In this document: in pieces, positions 48,183 through 59,700 of the stretch
Layout of the letters: the number at the start of each line of letters is the position of its first letter
How positions within the stretch are numbered: position 1 is the stretch's first letter
Source of the DNA: Piper betle
Lineage: Eukaryota; Streptophyta; Magnoliopsida; Piperales; Piperaceae
Assembly: GCA_033002965.1 (NCBI GenBank)
Contig: JAURVB010003409.1
Location: 124,001 to 188,000 of the forward strand
Direction of reading: 5' to 3'
Length of the DNA stretch: 64,000 nucleotides
The notes under the pieces: generated by a model
The model's input: the letters and a program-made list of their open reading frames with translations, nothing else
Database searches by the model: none
What the model was told of the DNA's origin: nothing
Translations under genes and position numbers: made by a program

Positions 48183-51100
48183 AAAATTTCGTCCTCGAAA
48201 TTTTAACTCAAGGAGGTTCTGCTGAACTACTACCTGGAAGCTGGGATACATATCAGTTGTATCCTCTACTGCTTCAACAATCCTATACATCCTCACTGAC
48301 TGTAGTGGTGCCGACGTGGCGAGTCATGCTAGTGATGCTGACCATCTCAAACATTCTGGATTCTATACTTCCTGTGTCTGTTCTGACATTATCATCATCC
48401 TTCTCTTCTGTTCTGATCCCTACTGCTAACTCGGCGGAAAACCCTAGATCACCCCTAAGGGCCTATTGGGTTGGTCAAGCAGATACTCTAGAGTATCGCA
48501 AGGTTCTAATCTGAGCTATGTCTGGGAAAACTATGTCGAGGGTAAGACCTACTTTCTAACATCTACCCATGTCCCTGAACCTCATCTATGTGAAAAGTCC
48601 AACTACATATACTCTCAGGAAACTCCATCCTAGGTCCTACAACCATCCTAAGGCCTGTGCTATGAGTCTCCTGCTGGGTACAGGTGTATAGGATATTGAG
48701 CTGCACGGCTCACTGTCGCCAGTCTAGATCCAACTCTCAGGTGTCCCTGTATAAGGAACTGGACCGCTCACTAGGTCCTAGTTGACTCGGTCCTCAGTCA
48801 AATATCTCACTCTGTTCTATAAGAGAACAAGGATAGCTACTATGACTCTACTGCATACTATGGCTCAGGTGACTATCTACACAACCACTAACTACTACTG
48901 AAGGGAGGCGAGAACACCTGTACATACACAGCGTGTCTCAAGGAGTATGATAACATACTCTGCATGGGACTGTGGAGTCTGCATCTGGTCTATGGCATAT
49001 GCTCTGTGCTTTGGTCAATGTATACTCATCTCAATCCTCTGGATAAACTGATGGTAGAACTAATACATACAAAGGGGTGAGTGGAAATCCTCAAGTGAAA
49101 ACTCTCTGTCTGGCATCTCTGGGTTATAGGAAAGGAAACTGAATCTTGTGGAAACTAGTCACACTGATCAAGAACTCTCAATAGGGGACATCTCATCCTC
49201 ACATATGGTATCTGATGCAAGGTAAACAGGGAATCCTGGGACCTGTGGGTTATAGGCCCACACGCTTCTGCTGCGCAACTCTTACTATGGTAAGGTTAAG
49301 GTCTCATGCAAATAGTAGGGGAGATAAAATCCCTATGTAACATATTGGGTGGCCAAAATCTTGGTAGGTCTATGGACTTGTCTCTAAGATCACCATGATT
49401 TACTATGCCACAGGTGATCAGGCTGTGGAATAGTCAATCAATGACGAATCTCAAAAACGGCTCCTAATTGGCTCTAGTTTAATCAGCTAACAGTAGGCAC
49501 GTGTTTCTCGATACTGTACTAGTCACGCACTTCTAAACGGGCGGGGTTCAAACGACCCAAAGAACCACTGTCTCCCCTCAAGTCTACGGGGACTTATAGT
49601 GAGGTTTGACGCGTGTCTCGTCCGCTCTTCAGTGGTGTGTGACCTGCCGTCCCGTACCGATTTGTAGTACTAATCTCAACTCACATGACTACTACCGCTG
49701 TGGTAGACTCTCAAGCAAGGCTATCAATAAAGATGAGCATACACTGATATACTCCATCTGGTCCACTCTCATGTTGGGGTGAAATCCTCATTAGAAGATC
49801 GATCTGCAAACATCTACCTATACTGTAACCCTAATCAGTACCATGAAGGTACCTCTATACTCAGGGCAAAGGCTCAAGCCTATGTCTCAAGGTGAGAACC
49901 TAATCGTGCTGGCGAAACACAAGGAATCACTATCCTTCTGAAAACCCTTCCTCACTAACCCTCTATCTATGCATAATACTCTAATATAAGTCGAATTCCT
50001 ATCACTGGTTGGCCCATCACTAAATAGGTTCAATAGCGTGTGATCGTCTACTAACCATCTGATCTATATATACTGGTTGTGGCCCATGCATGTATTATCA
50101 TGCAATTTACACAGTCTGATCATTGTGACCGTCCCATCTGGAGGTCATACTGTCATGTTCCTTAATTCTGTCCATGCGCATCCCTATGAGACTGTCACTA
50201 ACATTGCCTGATGTGGTTATCTTGCAATATACATCTGACCCAAGGGTGTCGGGTCAAAACAATAATTGCAAAAGAGCTGTATAGTCAAATCCTATGCTAT
50301 CTCATCCAAATAACTCCACTTTTCCTAACTCTTCTCTGATATGCTAATTTCCATTGTAGCTATATCTTGTTCCTACTAAGATCTAACTAATCTAATCGGT
50401 CGGCGGATGAGCAATACACGGACGGCGGTAGTGCATCTTCGGTCGGTGGTAGTGCATCTCGGCGGTGGTTGTGTGACTCGGTCGGCGGTCGTGCAACTCG
50501 GTCGGCGGTGGTGCAACTCGGTCGGCGGTTGTGCCCTCGATCGGCGGTTGTGCACTCGGTCGGCGGTTGTGCACTCGGTCGGCGGTTGTGCAACTCTATC
50601 GGCAACAGTGCTACCTAAGCACTAAAAATCTGATCTTGGACGTATGCATCGTAAATCCACTATCTTCTCTGACATGTCTTCCTCCATTTGTATGTCTCCC
50701 TAGACGTGGTTGCTAACAACTCTGCTTAGGTTGTCCAATCATGCGTGTCTGATCCGGAGGGGTTTGGATCATGGTGCTGACACATATGATGGTAAACCTA
50801 TGCCAGACCCACTCTAATCTCCTAAAATCTAAGTGGCTGCTTCCATTAGTGTTAACTGGCCCTCACACGACAATCACTGGTCTGGCACCTTATCTCTGGT
50901 AGAATCTGGTCAAATAACTAATCTCACAGGCAATGGTAGTCCTGATCTTTTCCTTGTCATATCAAGACCTATGTCGGGCAAAAGGAAGTCAAAACTTCTG
51001 CCCATAGGTCATAAACTAGTGGAAGAGGAGGATGCGGTGAAGTGCTAATCAAACTGTCGATCCACCACACTACTCATCCTCATTCATCACTATCTCCTAG

Positions 51101-51564
51101 AAGTGGCTCATCTCATGTGCCAACTAACTTGCTAAAATCTCTATACTTCAAGCTCCTTATTATTACCCCTTTTCTTTTTAACTCATTCCTATCATGTACA
51201 CCATGTCCCATGGAAACAGGACTAATGTGGTGACATGCAAGACACTAACATCTGGTCAATCATCTAATTCACTTATGCGATGGACAGAACTAGTGGGTCT
51301 CTAAGCCCATCAAGACAATCTTGTTAGATTCCTGCTCACATCTGCTAACGTCCAAATCTGGTATAAGATGAAATCTTATACCCATTCTACCTCTGCTAGC
51401 ACTACAACATTCCCTGCTCACATCTAACTGGGCAAGCAATCTGATATCATGATAACAATCCATATATGGCACGTCAGCTTAACTAAGGCTAATTCCACAC
51501 ACTTCTAACAATGTCCTGAATACACTGTTATCCAAACAACTTATCAATAAAAATCTGCATTAAG
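48183..51564 (-). other. Interior of the nested element, no coding region recognised
   Basis: About 3.4 kb with only short frames on either strand, none resembling retrotransposon proteins. Base composition is more even than the flanks. Holds the minisatellite at 50398-50612. I saw no primer-binding site next to the truncated 5' LTR. Confidence 0.65.
50398..50612 (+). repeat. GC-rich minisatellite, unit 18-20 bp, about 10 copies
   Basis: Repeats of GGTCGGCGGTTGTGCACTC with small variants (..GTCGTGCAACTC, ..GTGGTGCAACTC). The best-preserved units are at the 3' side (about 50515-50600). Confidence 0.9.
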
Positions 51565-51940
51565 GGAAAAAAATCGGGAAAAATCCCATAAAATCAAACA
51601 ACACCAAAAAAATCATAATGATATGCTCTAGAACTATCAACCCACCCAAAATGCACGTAACGCGTCCTAACGCGGTAAACGGCCTAAAACTAATTCTACG
51701 ATCCACTATATATAAAAATAAAAATCACTGGCATACTCTTATATATTCTGATAACTCATTCTGTTCTGCTGTGTTCATGACGTTATTATCATATACTTGG
51801 GTACGCATGACCCTCATAGCTCATACACGCGACCGGCGTCGGCTCGGTACAAGTGTCCTGAAACTGACTCAACTCAAAAAATAACGGTCGACCCGACCGG
51901 TTCTGAATATAAAACCCTAACTCGAATCGTGGGTTTTACA
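51565..51940 (-). repeat. Truncated 5' LTR of the nested element
   Basis: About 375 bp nearly identical to 47790-48166 (for example 'aatcataatgatatgctctagaac' and 'cgtcctaacgcggtaaacgg'). Similarity stops near 51565, where interior sequence begins, so about 2.7 kb of this LTR, and probably the leader, has been deleted. Confidence 0.9.
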
Positions 51941-52231
51941 AATACAATGTACACTGTGATAGTCAAAGTGCAATTCACCTGAGTAAGAATTCAAGTTTTC
52001 ATTGAAGGAGCAAACGCATTGATATGAATAGGAGAGATGTGTTGTAAACAAGAGAGATGGGTTGGAAAGTAAATCTCTTGAGCTAATAAAAATTCACACT
52101 GAAAGGAATTTCAGACATAATGACTAAAGTTGTGTCAAAGAAGAAACATGTTTAATGCAAGAATAGAGTAAGAATAAATGAAGCTTCCCATGTCGGCAAG
52201 AGGTATTTCATGGAGTTGGGAAGAAGAGGTT
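51941..52231 (+). pseudogene. pol remnant of the second copia element, 3' part
   Basis: Continues the RNase H domain broken at 45120. Reading across one copy of AATAC is in frame and restores a normal RNase H motif of the D-S-Q-S type at the junction. The rest of the domain is degraded by stops, down to the purine tract before 52232. Confidence 0.8.
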
Positions 52232-52440
52232 TGTTAAGTTATCCCTCCTCCGTAAATACATAAAATTGCAACCTTATTTTGGGTAGAAACCAAGATTTTG
52301 TAGATTTGATTCGTTGAAAAGAATAAAAACAACGTCAACATTTTTCTTCTTTGGGGTTTTGGTTTTGAAGAACAAGGATTACAAAGGGAGAAAGTTAAAT
52401 TGTAGATTGAAGAAAGGTAAATGTTTTGTTAAAATTTACT
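52232..52440 (+). repeat. Truncated 3' LTR of the second copia element
   Basis: TGTTAAGTTATCCCTCC.. matches 41111-41310 (shared 'aaccaagattttgtagattt', 'ttgaagaaa.gtaaat.ttttg'). Similarity ends near 52440, so about 330 bp of LTR is missing. Confidence 0.85.
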
Positions 52441-53284
52441 TCCGATCTATTTCCACTAAATATGAAAGATAAAAAATATACTTTTTATTTTAGTATACGA
52501 GATTTGTTTTTGGTATAATTAACTGTTAAATTGAATCGATATCTATCAACGGCCCAATTTATCACATTTTTATAATTTTATATAATTATTTTATAAATAT
52601 TATATTTATTAATTATTTGTAAACAATGAAGTGACTAGAACAGGTGATCACTACAAATAAAGATTTATATACAAAATATTTTGGGTTTATTCTTATTAAA
52701 CAATTTTGTTGGGAATGTCGTATATATTTTGAGTTTAATATTAATAAAATATTCAGTGTGGGTTTAGAATTAATCACACGTTAGAAAAAATTAAGAGCAA
52801 AGGAAGAAGAAAAAAATCTATCTTATTATAGTAGATAGATATGATTTATTTTTACAAATATCAAATCAAATATTTTTCATATTGCTTAAATATTACATAG
52901 ACATCAATTTTGTTGTTATGATAATTTGACAAGGCTAAGAATTTCTAATGGATGTTGCGTGGTTATATGTAAGAATAAATTTATGTTTATTAATAAAATT
53001 GGGAAGCAAAAAATAAATTAAGAGGTCAAGGAAAAGTTTATAAATAAATGTGATGAATAAATTAGTAAAGAAAATTTTAAACTGCTTACAGAAAAAAAAA
53101 TTTCTTCGAAAAAACAAGCCCATGGGCCATGCAAAATCAACCTGTATGGGCTCAAATCTTTTAACTTAGGCCCACTATAAAAAAAGAATATTCTCGCGAT
53201 ATATACGCCTTCCTCTGATTGGTCGATCCGCTTTTCGAGCCGGCACGCTAGGGTTCCTGTCTCCCGCCTCCCCACCGAGCAGCC
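52441..53284. other. AT-rich spacer and promoter of the eEF1B gene
   Basis: Nothing coding is seen. The last 170 bp carry promoter motifs, listed separately. Confidence 0.6.
53116..53255 (+). promoter_or_regulatory. Site II (TGGGCC/T) cluster, TATA box and telo-box of the eEF1B gene
   Basis: Site II motifs on both strands: AAGCCCA at 53116-53122, TGGGCC at 53123-53128, TGGGCT at 53147-53152 and GGCCCA at 53169-53174. A TATAAAA lies at 53176-53182 and a telo-box core TAGGGTT at 53249-53255, 30 bp before the ATG. This combination is the known signature of plant ribosomal-protein and translation-factor promoters bound by TCP-type factors, and suggests growth-linked expression. Confidence 0.7.
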
Positions 53285-54978
53285 ATGGCGATCACCTTCT
53301 CCGATCTCCGCACCGAATCCGGCCTCAAGTCGCTCGAAGAGCACCTTGCTGGCAAGACCTACATCTCCGGGTAATTTTTCGTGATTTTTCTGCATTTTTT
53401 TCTGAAGTGATTGGTGCGGTTTATGCCGGGTTTCGTCTTGTTTATTTCAATTCTGTGTTAGTTTTTCGATTTTGTGTCAAAAAAATCGATCTTGATCGGC
53501 TTTGTGAAGGTTGGTAGTTTGTTTACTGCATTGGGACGATGATAAGAGTGATCTATTCATCATGATTGTGTAGAAGAATGATTGATGTCTTGTAATGAGG
53601 CTGTTCTTGAAGTGGAGTGAAAGGATCATTTTTTTCATGTTTGTAATGTTTAGATTTGTTTTGATGCAGGGAAGACTTTACGAAGGATGATATCAAGGTG
53701 TACGCTGCGGTGCTGCGGAAGCCCGGTGGAGAATTCCCCAATGCGGGAAAGTGGTACGAGACAGTGGCATCTCATCTGGCTGCAAGGTTGGGAATTCGCT
53801 TTGTATGAATTATGTTTCTTTCATGATTTTGCCGAAGTTGCTGCTGTCATCTTTTAGTGGTGTTAAATACTCCCATGCATCTATGATTTGAGCTATCCGT
53901 GGAAATGAATATGTCAATTGAGTTTTATTGTAATAAAAAAATATAAGTTGATGAGTAAGCTGGATATCTGTAAATTTTGTTTTTTTTTTAATCTGTTTAG
54001 TTCTTTAGGCCTCATTTGGGTGGGCACATTGATTAGATTATAGCCATTGTAACTTGGCTTTACTTTTGTTAGAACTGCTAAAAGATTCTGTGTTTTTGGT
54101 GGGAATCATTGTATTTATTCCTTTTTAGCTTTCCTGGAGAAGCTGTTGGTGTGAGATTTACTGGTCAGGCTGCTATCCCTGCCGCTGCACCAGCAGTCGA
54201 GGTGCCTAAAAAGAGGTGTGTTTGAAACCATATGGTGATAACATGTAGATTTTGCTAGTTTTTGTTTGAGCAATTGTTTAGAATTGTTACTTATCCCTCT
54301 TGAGATCGATGAAGTAGCTTTTGTGTGAACACCTATTATTGCTAGGCCAGCTATATTTGAATGGTTAAATACGTTCTTTTTGGCTCATGAGTTCTTCCTC
54401 TTCAGGCGGAAGAGGATGATGACGACTTGGATCTCTTTGGTGATGAGACAGAGGAGGACAAGAAAGCAGCGGAGGCACGGGAGGCTGCCAAGGCTTCTAC
54501 CAAGAAGAAAGAAAGTAAGTTTTGGTGTTTCACTAAGTTTTACCATTACATTTGATGTAGTTTTTTATTTCCCTATTGTTAGGGTTTCTTTTATGTTCTT
54601 TAAAATTTTAGGCGGTAAATCATCTGTTCTATTGGATGTCAAACCTTGGGATGATGAGACGGACATGAAAAAGCTAGAGGAGGCGGTACGCAGTGTTGAA
54701 ATGCCCGGCCTCTTATGGGGAGCATGTATGGCCGTATTATCCAACATATGTTAATATTTGTGTATAATCTGTTTGATTTTAATGATCATTATTGTCACTT
54801 AATGATATGTGCAGCAAAACTTGTTCCTGTTGGCTATGGCATAAAGAAAATGACGATCATGATGACCATCGAGGATGAGCTTGTTTCTGTCGACAATCTC
54901 ATTGAGGACCACCTCACAGTAGAGCCGAGGAACGAGTACATTCAGAGCTGTGACATCGTGGCTTTCAACAAAATCTAA
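53285..54978 (+). CDS. EF1B: Translation elongation factor eEF1B, beta/delta (GEF) subunit
   Basis: The guanine-nucleotide exchange subunit that recharges eEF1A in the cytosol. Exons: 53285-53370, 53670-53786, 54129-54201, 54406-54514, 54612-54725, 54815-54978, giving 220 residues, the plant family length. N-terminal GST-C-like segment ([44 protein letters not shown]), acidic linker ([17 protein letters not shown], the conserved EF1 acidic region), then the GEF domain ([50 protein letters not shown], ending VAFNKI). The third intron is the weak point: to keep frame the donor must be GAG|GTGCCT at 54202, because the more obvious AG|GTGTGT at 54216 would shift the frame. Other introns are clean. 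The promoter carries site II and telo-box motifs. Confidence 0.93.
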
Positions 54979-56744
54979 GATTATGCAGACGAGCACTTGT
55001 CTGAAGAGTTTTGTTTAGTTGTCTTATCCATTGTTATGACAGTTCTGATACAGTTTTGCGAGGTCAATTTTTAATACGAGTGTGTGTACTTTCGTTGAAA
55101 AACTGGGTTGAAGTTCATTTTAGTCATGGAGCCATTTTGTCAAGTGTTACATCGTTTGTATCGGGGTGTTGGCTACATGTGGTTGCAGGCTGTGAACACA
55201 GTGGATGTGATGCCGGAGGATATTGTACGCATAAAGGTTCACAGAAACTTTGGAGTTTTAACTTCGTGATAAAAATTTTAAGAGGCCTGGTCGGCGTGAA
55301 CATTGCTGGGGTCGCTAGTAAGAACGATGAAGTAGTAGTTGAAGTCGGCATGCTTGAAGTTCTAATAAGCTCAATTTGGTCCAATGATTGACTCAAAGTT
55401 TAACTTGATATTGAACAAAGCCGTTCTTGGCACAATTCTACTCCCGGCTCGGGTCAATCTGAAGTTAAGATTTTTAATTATATTTACTTTAATTTTTTAT
55501 ATAAATATTGCCGGATTATAATATTATTATATGATATTAAATTTAACTAAAATTATGTATGAATAAATTATTTTTTATGTATAATTATATTAAATTTGAA
55601 ATATTTTAATTATAAAATAAATTTCAGTATGAATTATATGAAAAATAGTATCAGAAAATATGAATCAAGTTATCTCAAATTTGAATCAATTTGAATGTAC
55701 ATTAATTTAATTCAAATTTGAAATTAAACAAGTTACGCTAGAGTTAAGAAAAATTTGATTTGACTTATTTGATGAGCATTCTTAGAAGTTGCCCAATCTA
55801 TGATAAAGTTTAGATGATAACTTTTTACTTGTTTTAAAAAATATAGATAATATATTTTACAAGCTTTACTATCTAATGTGAAATTATAATTGGTGTAAAT
55901 GTAATCGTAGATTCAACTTCCTGCACTTAGAAAGAGGAAAAACCTTTGTTGCTCTACCTTAAGTGTATTTAACAACTTAACTAAGTTAAAAACCTAATTC
56001 TAAGTTACAGAAATTATTTCACTCTCGCCACAAGTTATCTCTACTCAGAGATGCGTTTAAATCTAGCTTGAATCCTCTTATTTAGCTTTGGTTTCAGTAT
56101 TTTACTTCAGAAGCAAATTAAAATCAATAAAAGACAAGCTCCATTTTTTAAAGGTTTGTCCTGTAAAATCAAATAAAAGTTAATCGGAGAAAATTATGAT
56201 TTTTAAATCCTAATTGAATAAATTTAAGTTTACGCCTTTCAAGTAATTTTAGAAATAGTACAAAGCATATGAATATCCTAGATTTTTAAAATTTTATAAA
56301 TTTTGATGAAATGAAAGGAAAAAAGAATATTTTTTGGAAAATTATAGTAGCTTAAAGTATAAAATAAATTTTTATAAGGTGGGTCCCTATAAAAAATCAC
56401 TCAACAAATGATTTCCCTACAAAATTCAGATATAACAATTTCAAAAATAAATTTAACTAGTAAAACAAAAGATAAAAGCATTAGGATTTCCAAATCCCCT
56501 AAAAGACCATTTTACCCTCCACACTTGCGCACGTTAGCCACGAACGTTTAAAATACGCCGTTTCGAAAGCTAGCGAAGAAAGACGGTGTTGGAGCTCGTC
56601 TCCCCCATTTCTCCCCCTTCCCCAACCCCCATCTCTCGCCTTAGCACCTCCCGCCGCCGCCCCGCGCCGCCGTCTCGCGATCGCCGCTCTCCGTGGGGGT
56701 CTCCCTTGGCCGGCTTCGAGGCGTTTTCTTTGGGTTGCGCGACC
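54979..56744. other. 3'UTR of eEF1B and promoter of SPT6
   Basis: Frames on either strand at 55011-55396 have no family resemblance. From 55450 to 56500 the sequence is AT-rich and featureless. From 56580 it becomes C-rich, the presumed 5'UTR of SPT6. Confidence 0.5.
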
Positions 56745-59700
56745 ATGGGCGGCCGCGTGGTCTCCGATGATGAAGGTTCGTTTCTTGCTCGGAATGTGTT
56801 GGGTCTTTGTTTTCGGCTGTTCTAAGGTTCTTGTTTTTATTGTTTTTATTTTTATTTTTTTGGGGGGGGGGGTGGTTGGTTTCGGTTTGTTGAATTTGTT
56901 GTTTTGGGGTGTTGATTGTTGCAGACGATGCTGTGGCGGAAGAGGAAGAGAGGGACGTCGAGGACGAGGAAGGCGTCGATGTTGACGAAAGGGAGGGCGA
57001 CGAGGATGATGAGGAGGAAGGTATGGAGATTTGTTGTGGTTGTTGTTGTTAGGGTTTGGTTATCTTTTCTGCTGGGTTCGGAGTTATCGTTTTGATAGTT
57101 TCGTTCCGGGGATCGGCTTCAAAGAGTAGTGTGAATTGATTTTCTCTGCTTTCGGAAAGGTGATGCAGGCTGCTTGCTTTTGTGTCTGCGTTTTTCGTAT
57201 ATGTCATATTGCGCGACTTTAGGAAAATTTCATTGGGTGTGAGTTAGCTGAATATTGCTTGTCTTGGATTGCTGATGGTTCTTCACCAAAGATTTTTTGT
57301 GTTTCGTTGAATTTGGATAGTGTATTGTTTATTAACTAATGTTCTTATGTTTAATTTGTTGGTGTGTTTACTTGATTAAATGTTTTCGGACTGTAGAATG
57401 CGCAATTACAACATTGGGGTTTTTGTACAATTGTAATTCTAATCACAACATTGAGGGTTTTTGTGCAATTTGACTGTCCTGCTTCATTAGCAGGGCATGA
57501 TGTCTCAGTGCTCATTTTATGGTGATATTTGGTATTTTGATTGATCTTTGTGGGTATCTATTATCTGATTTCTGATGGTTGCAGAGGATGGTGACAACGA
57601 GTACGAAAAGGATGGCTTCATTGTAGATGACGTAGATGAAGAAGAAGAGCAGGATGAAGAGGAACAAAGTGATGAAGAGGAAAGGCACAAGAAGAAGAGA
57701 AAGAAGAAAAGGTAACTTTAGGTGTTAACTTCAATCATTTTCCAATTCCAGCTGATTGTGCTAAGTCGACCTCTTGTCCTGATCATGTAGGGAATCAGAA
57801 AAGAACTATGTTCTTGATGAAGATGACTATGAACTCCTGCAGGACAATAACATCAATGTGCAGCGTCCTAAATTTGTGAGTTTCAAAGTTTCATACATTT
57901 GGGCATGTCCTTTGCTCTAATAAATTGGTTCGATGACTATCCCTGCAAAAACTTTGCAGGGGAGCAAAAAATTCAAGCGTTTGAAGAAGGCCAGTAGAGA
58001 TAATCAGCAAGAAGAGCGGTCTGGCTTCTTTGATGGAGAGGAAGTTGGAAGAGGTGATCGAGGAGGAAGGAGTGCCGAAGAGAAACTCAAACGCAGTTTA
58101 TTTGGGGACGATGAAGGTTTTTATTTTTTTGCCGTTGTTTTTAATTTCAGTATAATGTATTTCATTGCTCTTCCAAATTTTTGGTTTTGCTCTGTTCTTA
58201 TCAGGAGCTCCTCTCGAGGATATTGCCGAGGAAGAGGAACACCTAGAAGAAGAGGAGGATGGGGACATTGGCGAAGAAGATGAAATGGCAGATTTCATTG
58301 TTGATGAGGATGATATTGATGAGAATGGTGCTCCTGTTAGGTGAAATTTCCTGCGTTATATGCCTCATTCTTAAGTTATCGGAAATAGTGAACTTCTATG
58401 GAGTGGAAGACAGTGATATACTCACTCATCATTGGGAATGTGATTAGAATTCTGTACATGTTTGCATGATTATATTCTTCTTAAGTTTGATTGCTTCTAT
58501 TGGAATATGTGATGCATATCTTTTGAGTAATCATCACGAATATTGTCTTCTATCTCAGAAGGAAAAAATCGGGCAAAAAGAAGTCAAAGCAAGCACTGGG
58601 AATATCATCAACAGCATTGCAGGAGGCTTTTGACATATTTGGGGACGTTGATGAGAAATTACGACAGCGAAAGGAAGGTTTGAAAAGTGATGATCCTCAC
58701 AGAGATCTAGAAGATGAATTTGAGCCGTTTATTGTGACAGAGAAGTATATGACACGAGATGATCAACAGATACGGGAAACTGATGTTCCTGAAAGGATAC
58801 AGGTTATTCATCGGTAGTTTGGCCTTTGCAACTCTTGTTAATAGTGGTCATAAGTGTTTGCTGCTATTGGTAAATGATTGTGATTGCCTTTTATTCATTT
58901 TTAAGCATATAAGTGGATTATGCATGTTTATGGCCATGCAGTTGTCTGAGATGATCACTGGGCCTGTGCCAACAGATGATAAAAGCATAGAAGACGAGAG
59001 CTCTTGGATTTACAACCAGCTCACTTCAACTGAACTCGTCGCCATTCTTTGGCCACATGAATTTGCTTGGGGAGATTAACAAGGAGGACATAGCAAATGT
59101 GTTGGGGTTGCTGCATGGACAAAAAGTTGACGTGAGATAATAATCTTTTGCTTGCAACATGCAGTGTCTTGTCAAATATGTTAACAGTGTTTGTACTTCC
59201 TTATTTCAATAGATTCCATTCATTGCTACTTATCGGAAGGAGCTTTGTCTTAGTTTGTTGGATGAGCAAGATCAAGATAGTATTGAGAGTGAGATGAAAC
59301 CAAAAATGACAATGCACAGGGTATATTTGCTTATCTACTTTGTGGTTGTTTGTTAAAATTATATGAATGAGCAGTGGCTTCTATGTGAAAATTAATGAGT
59401 TCCTTTACATTACAGAAACTCTGGGCTGTTTACAATCTGGACAGGAAGTGGTTGATTCTTCAGAAGCAGAAGAGGGCTTTGCGGATACATTATGAGAAAT
59501 GTTTTCAAGAAGAATCTCGGAGAATTGACCATGAAACAAGACTTAATTTGAACAAAGATGTGTATCGATCAATTTTAGGTTCTCTTGAGAAAGCTGAGAC
59601 ACAACGAGAGATTGAAGATGTTGACTCAAAATTTAATTTGCATTTTCCTAAAGGTGAAATTAGTGTAGAAGAAGGCCAATATAAGAGACCTGGGCGTAAG

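Larger units (their letters stand above)
45121..51940 (-). mobile_element. Gypsy-type LTR element with 3-kb LTR and non-coding interior (LARD-like), nested in the copia element
   Basis: On the minus strand it starts TGTAAAACCC at 51940 and ends GGGTGTTACA at 45121, flanked by the exact 5-bp duplication AATAC (45116-45120 and 51941-51945). The 3' LTR is complete (45121-48166, 3046 bp). The 5' LTR is only its first roughly 375 bp (51565-51940). The 3.4-kb interior has no recognisable gag, RT, integrase or chromodomain. Directly before the 3' LTR the minus strand carries 'tttcgaggacgaaattt' and an AAGGAGGGAAG purine tract, the usual end of plant Ty3/gypsy chromoviruses. It is related to the solo LTR at 20604-23572. 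Confidence 0.92.
41111..52440 (+). mobile_element. Second Ty1/copia element, decayed and split by a gypsy-type insertion
   Basis: The 5' LTR is 41111-41646, followed by a primer site TGGTATCAGAGCC at 41649-41661, gag-pol remnants to 45120, a 6.8-kb foreign element (45121-51940), then the remainder of RNase H (from 51941), a purine tract (about 52216-52231, 'gttgggaagaagaggt') and a truncated 3' LTR from 52232. The 3' end is lost, so no target duplication can be tested. Stops, frameshifts and an internal RT deletion make it inactive. Confidence 0.9.

Noticed and set aside
48023..48514. 163-codon frame crossing the 3' LTR boundary
   Set aside because: Spans the LTR/interior junction and the purine tract, with no similarity to retroelement proteins.
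50387..50625. Repeated-peptide frames, and a possible CRISPR-like array
   Set aside because: It is a contiguous minisatellite with no unique spacers, unit length varies so frames break, and the genome is a plant nucleus.
55011..55396. Opposing frames of 126 and 90 codons after eEF1B
   Set aside because: Mutual shadows with no family resemblance; probably 3'UTR and spacer.
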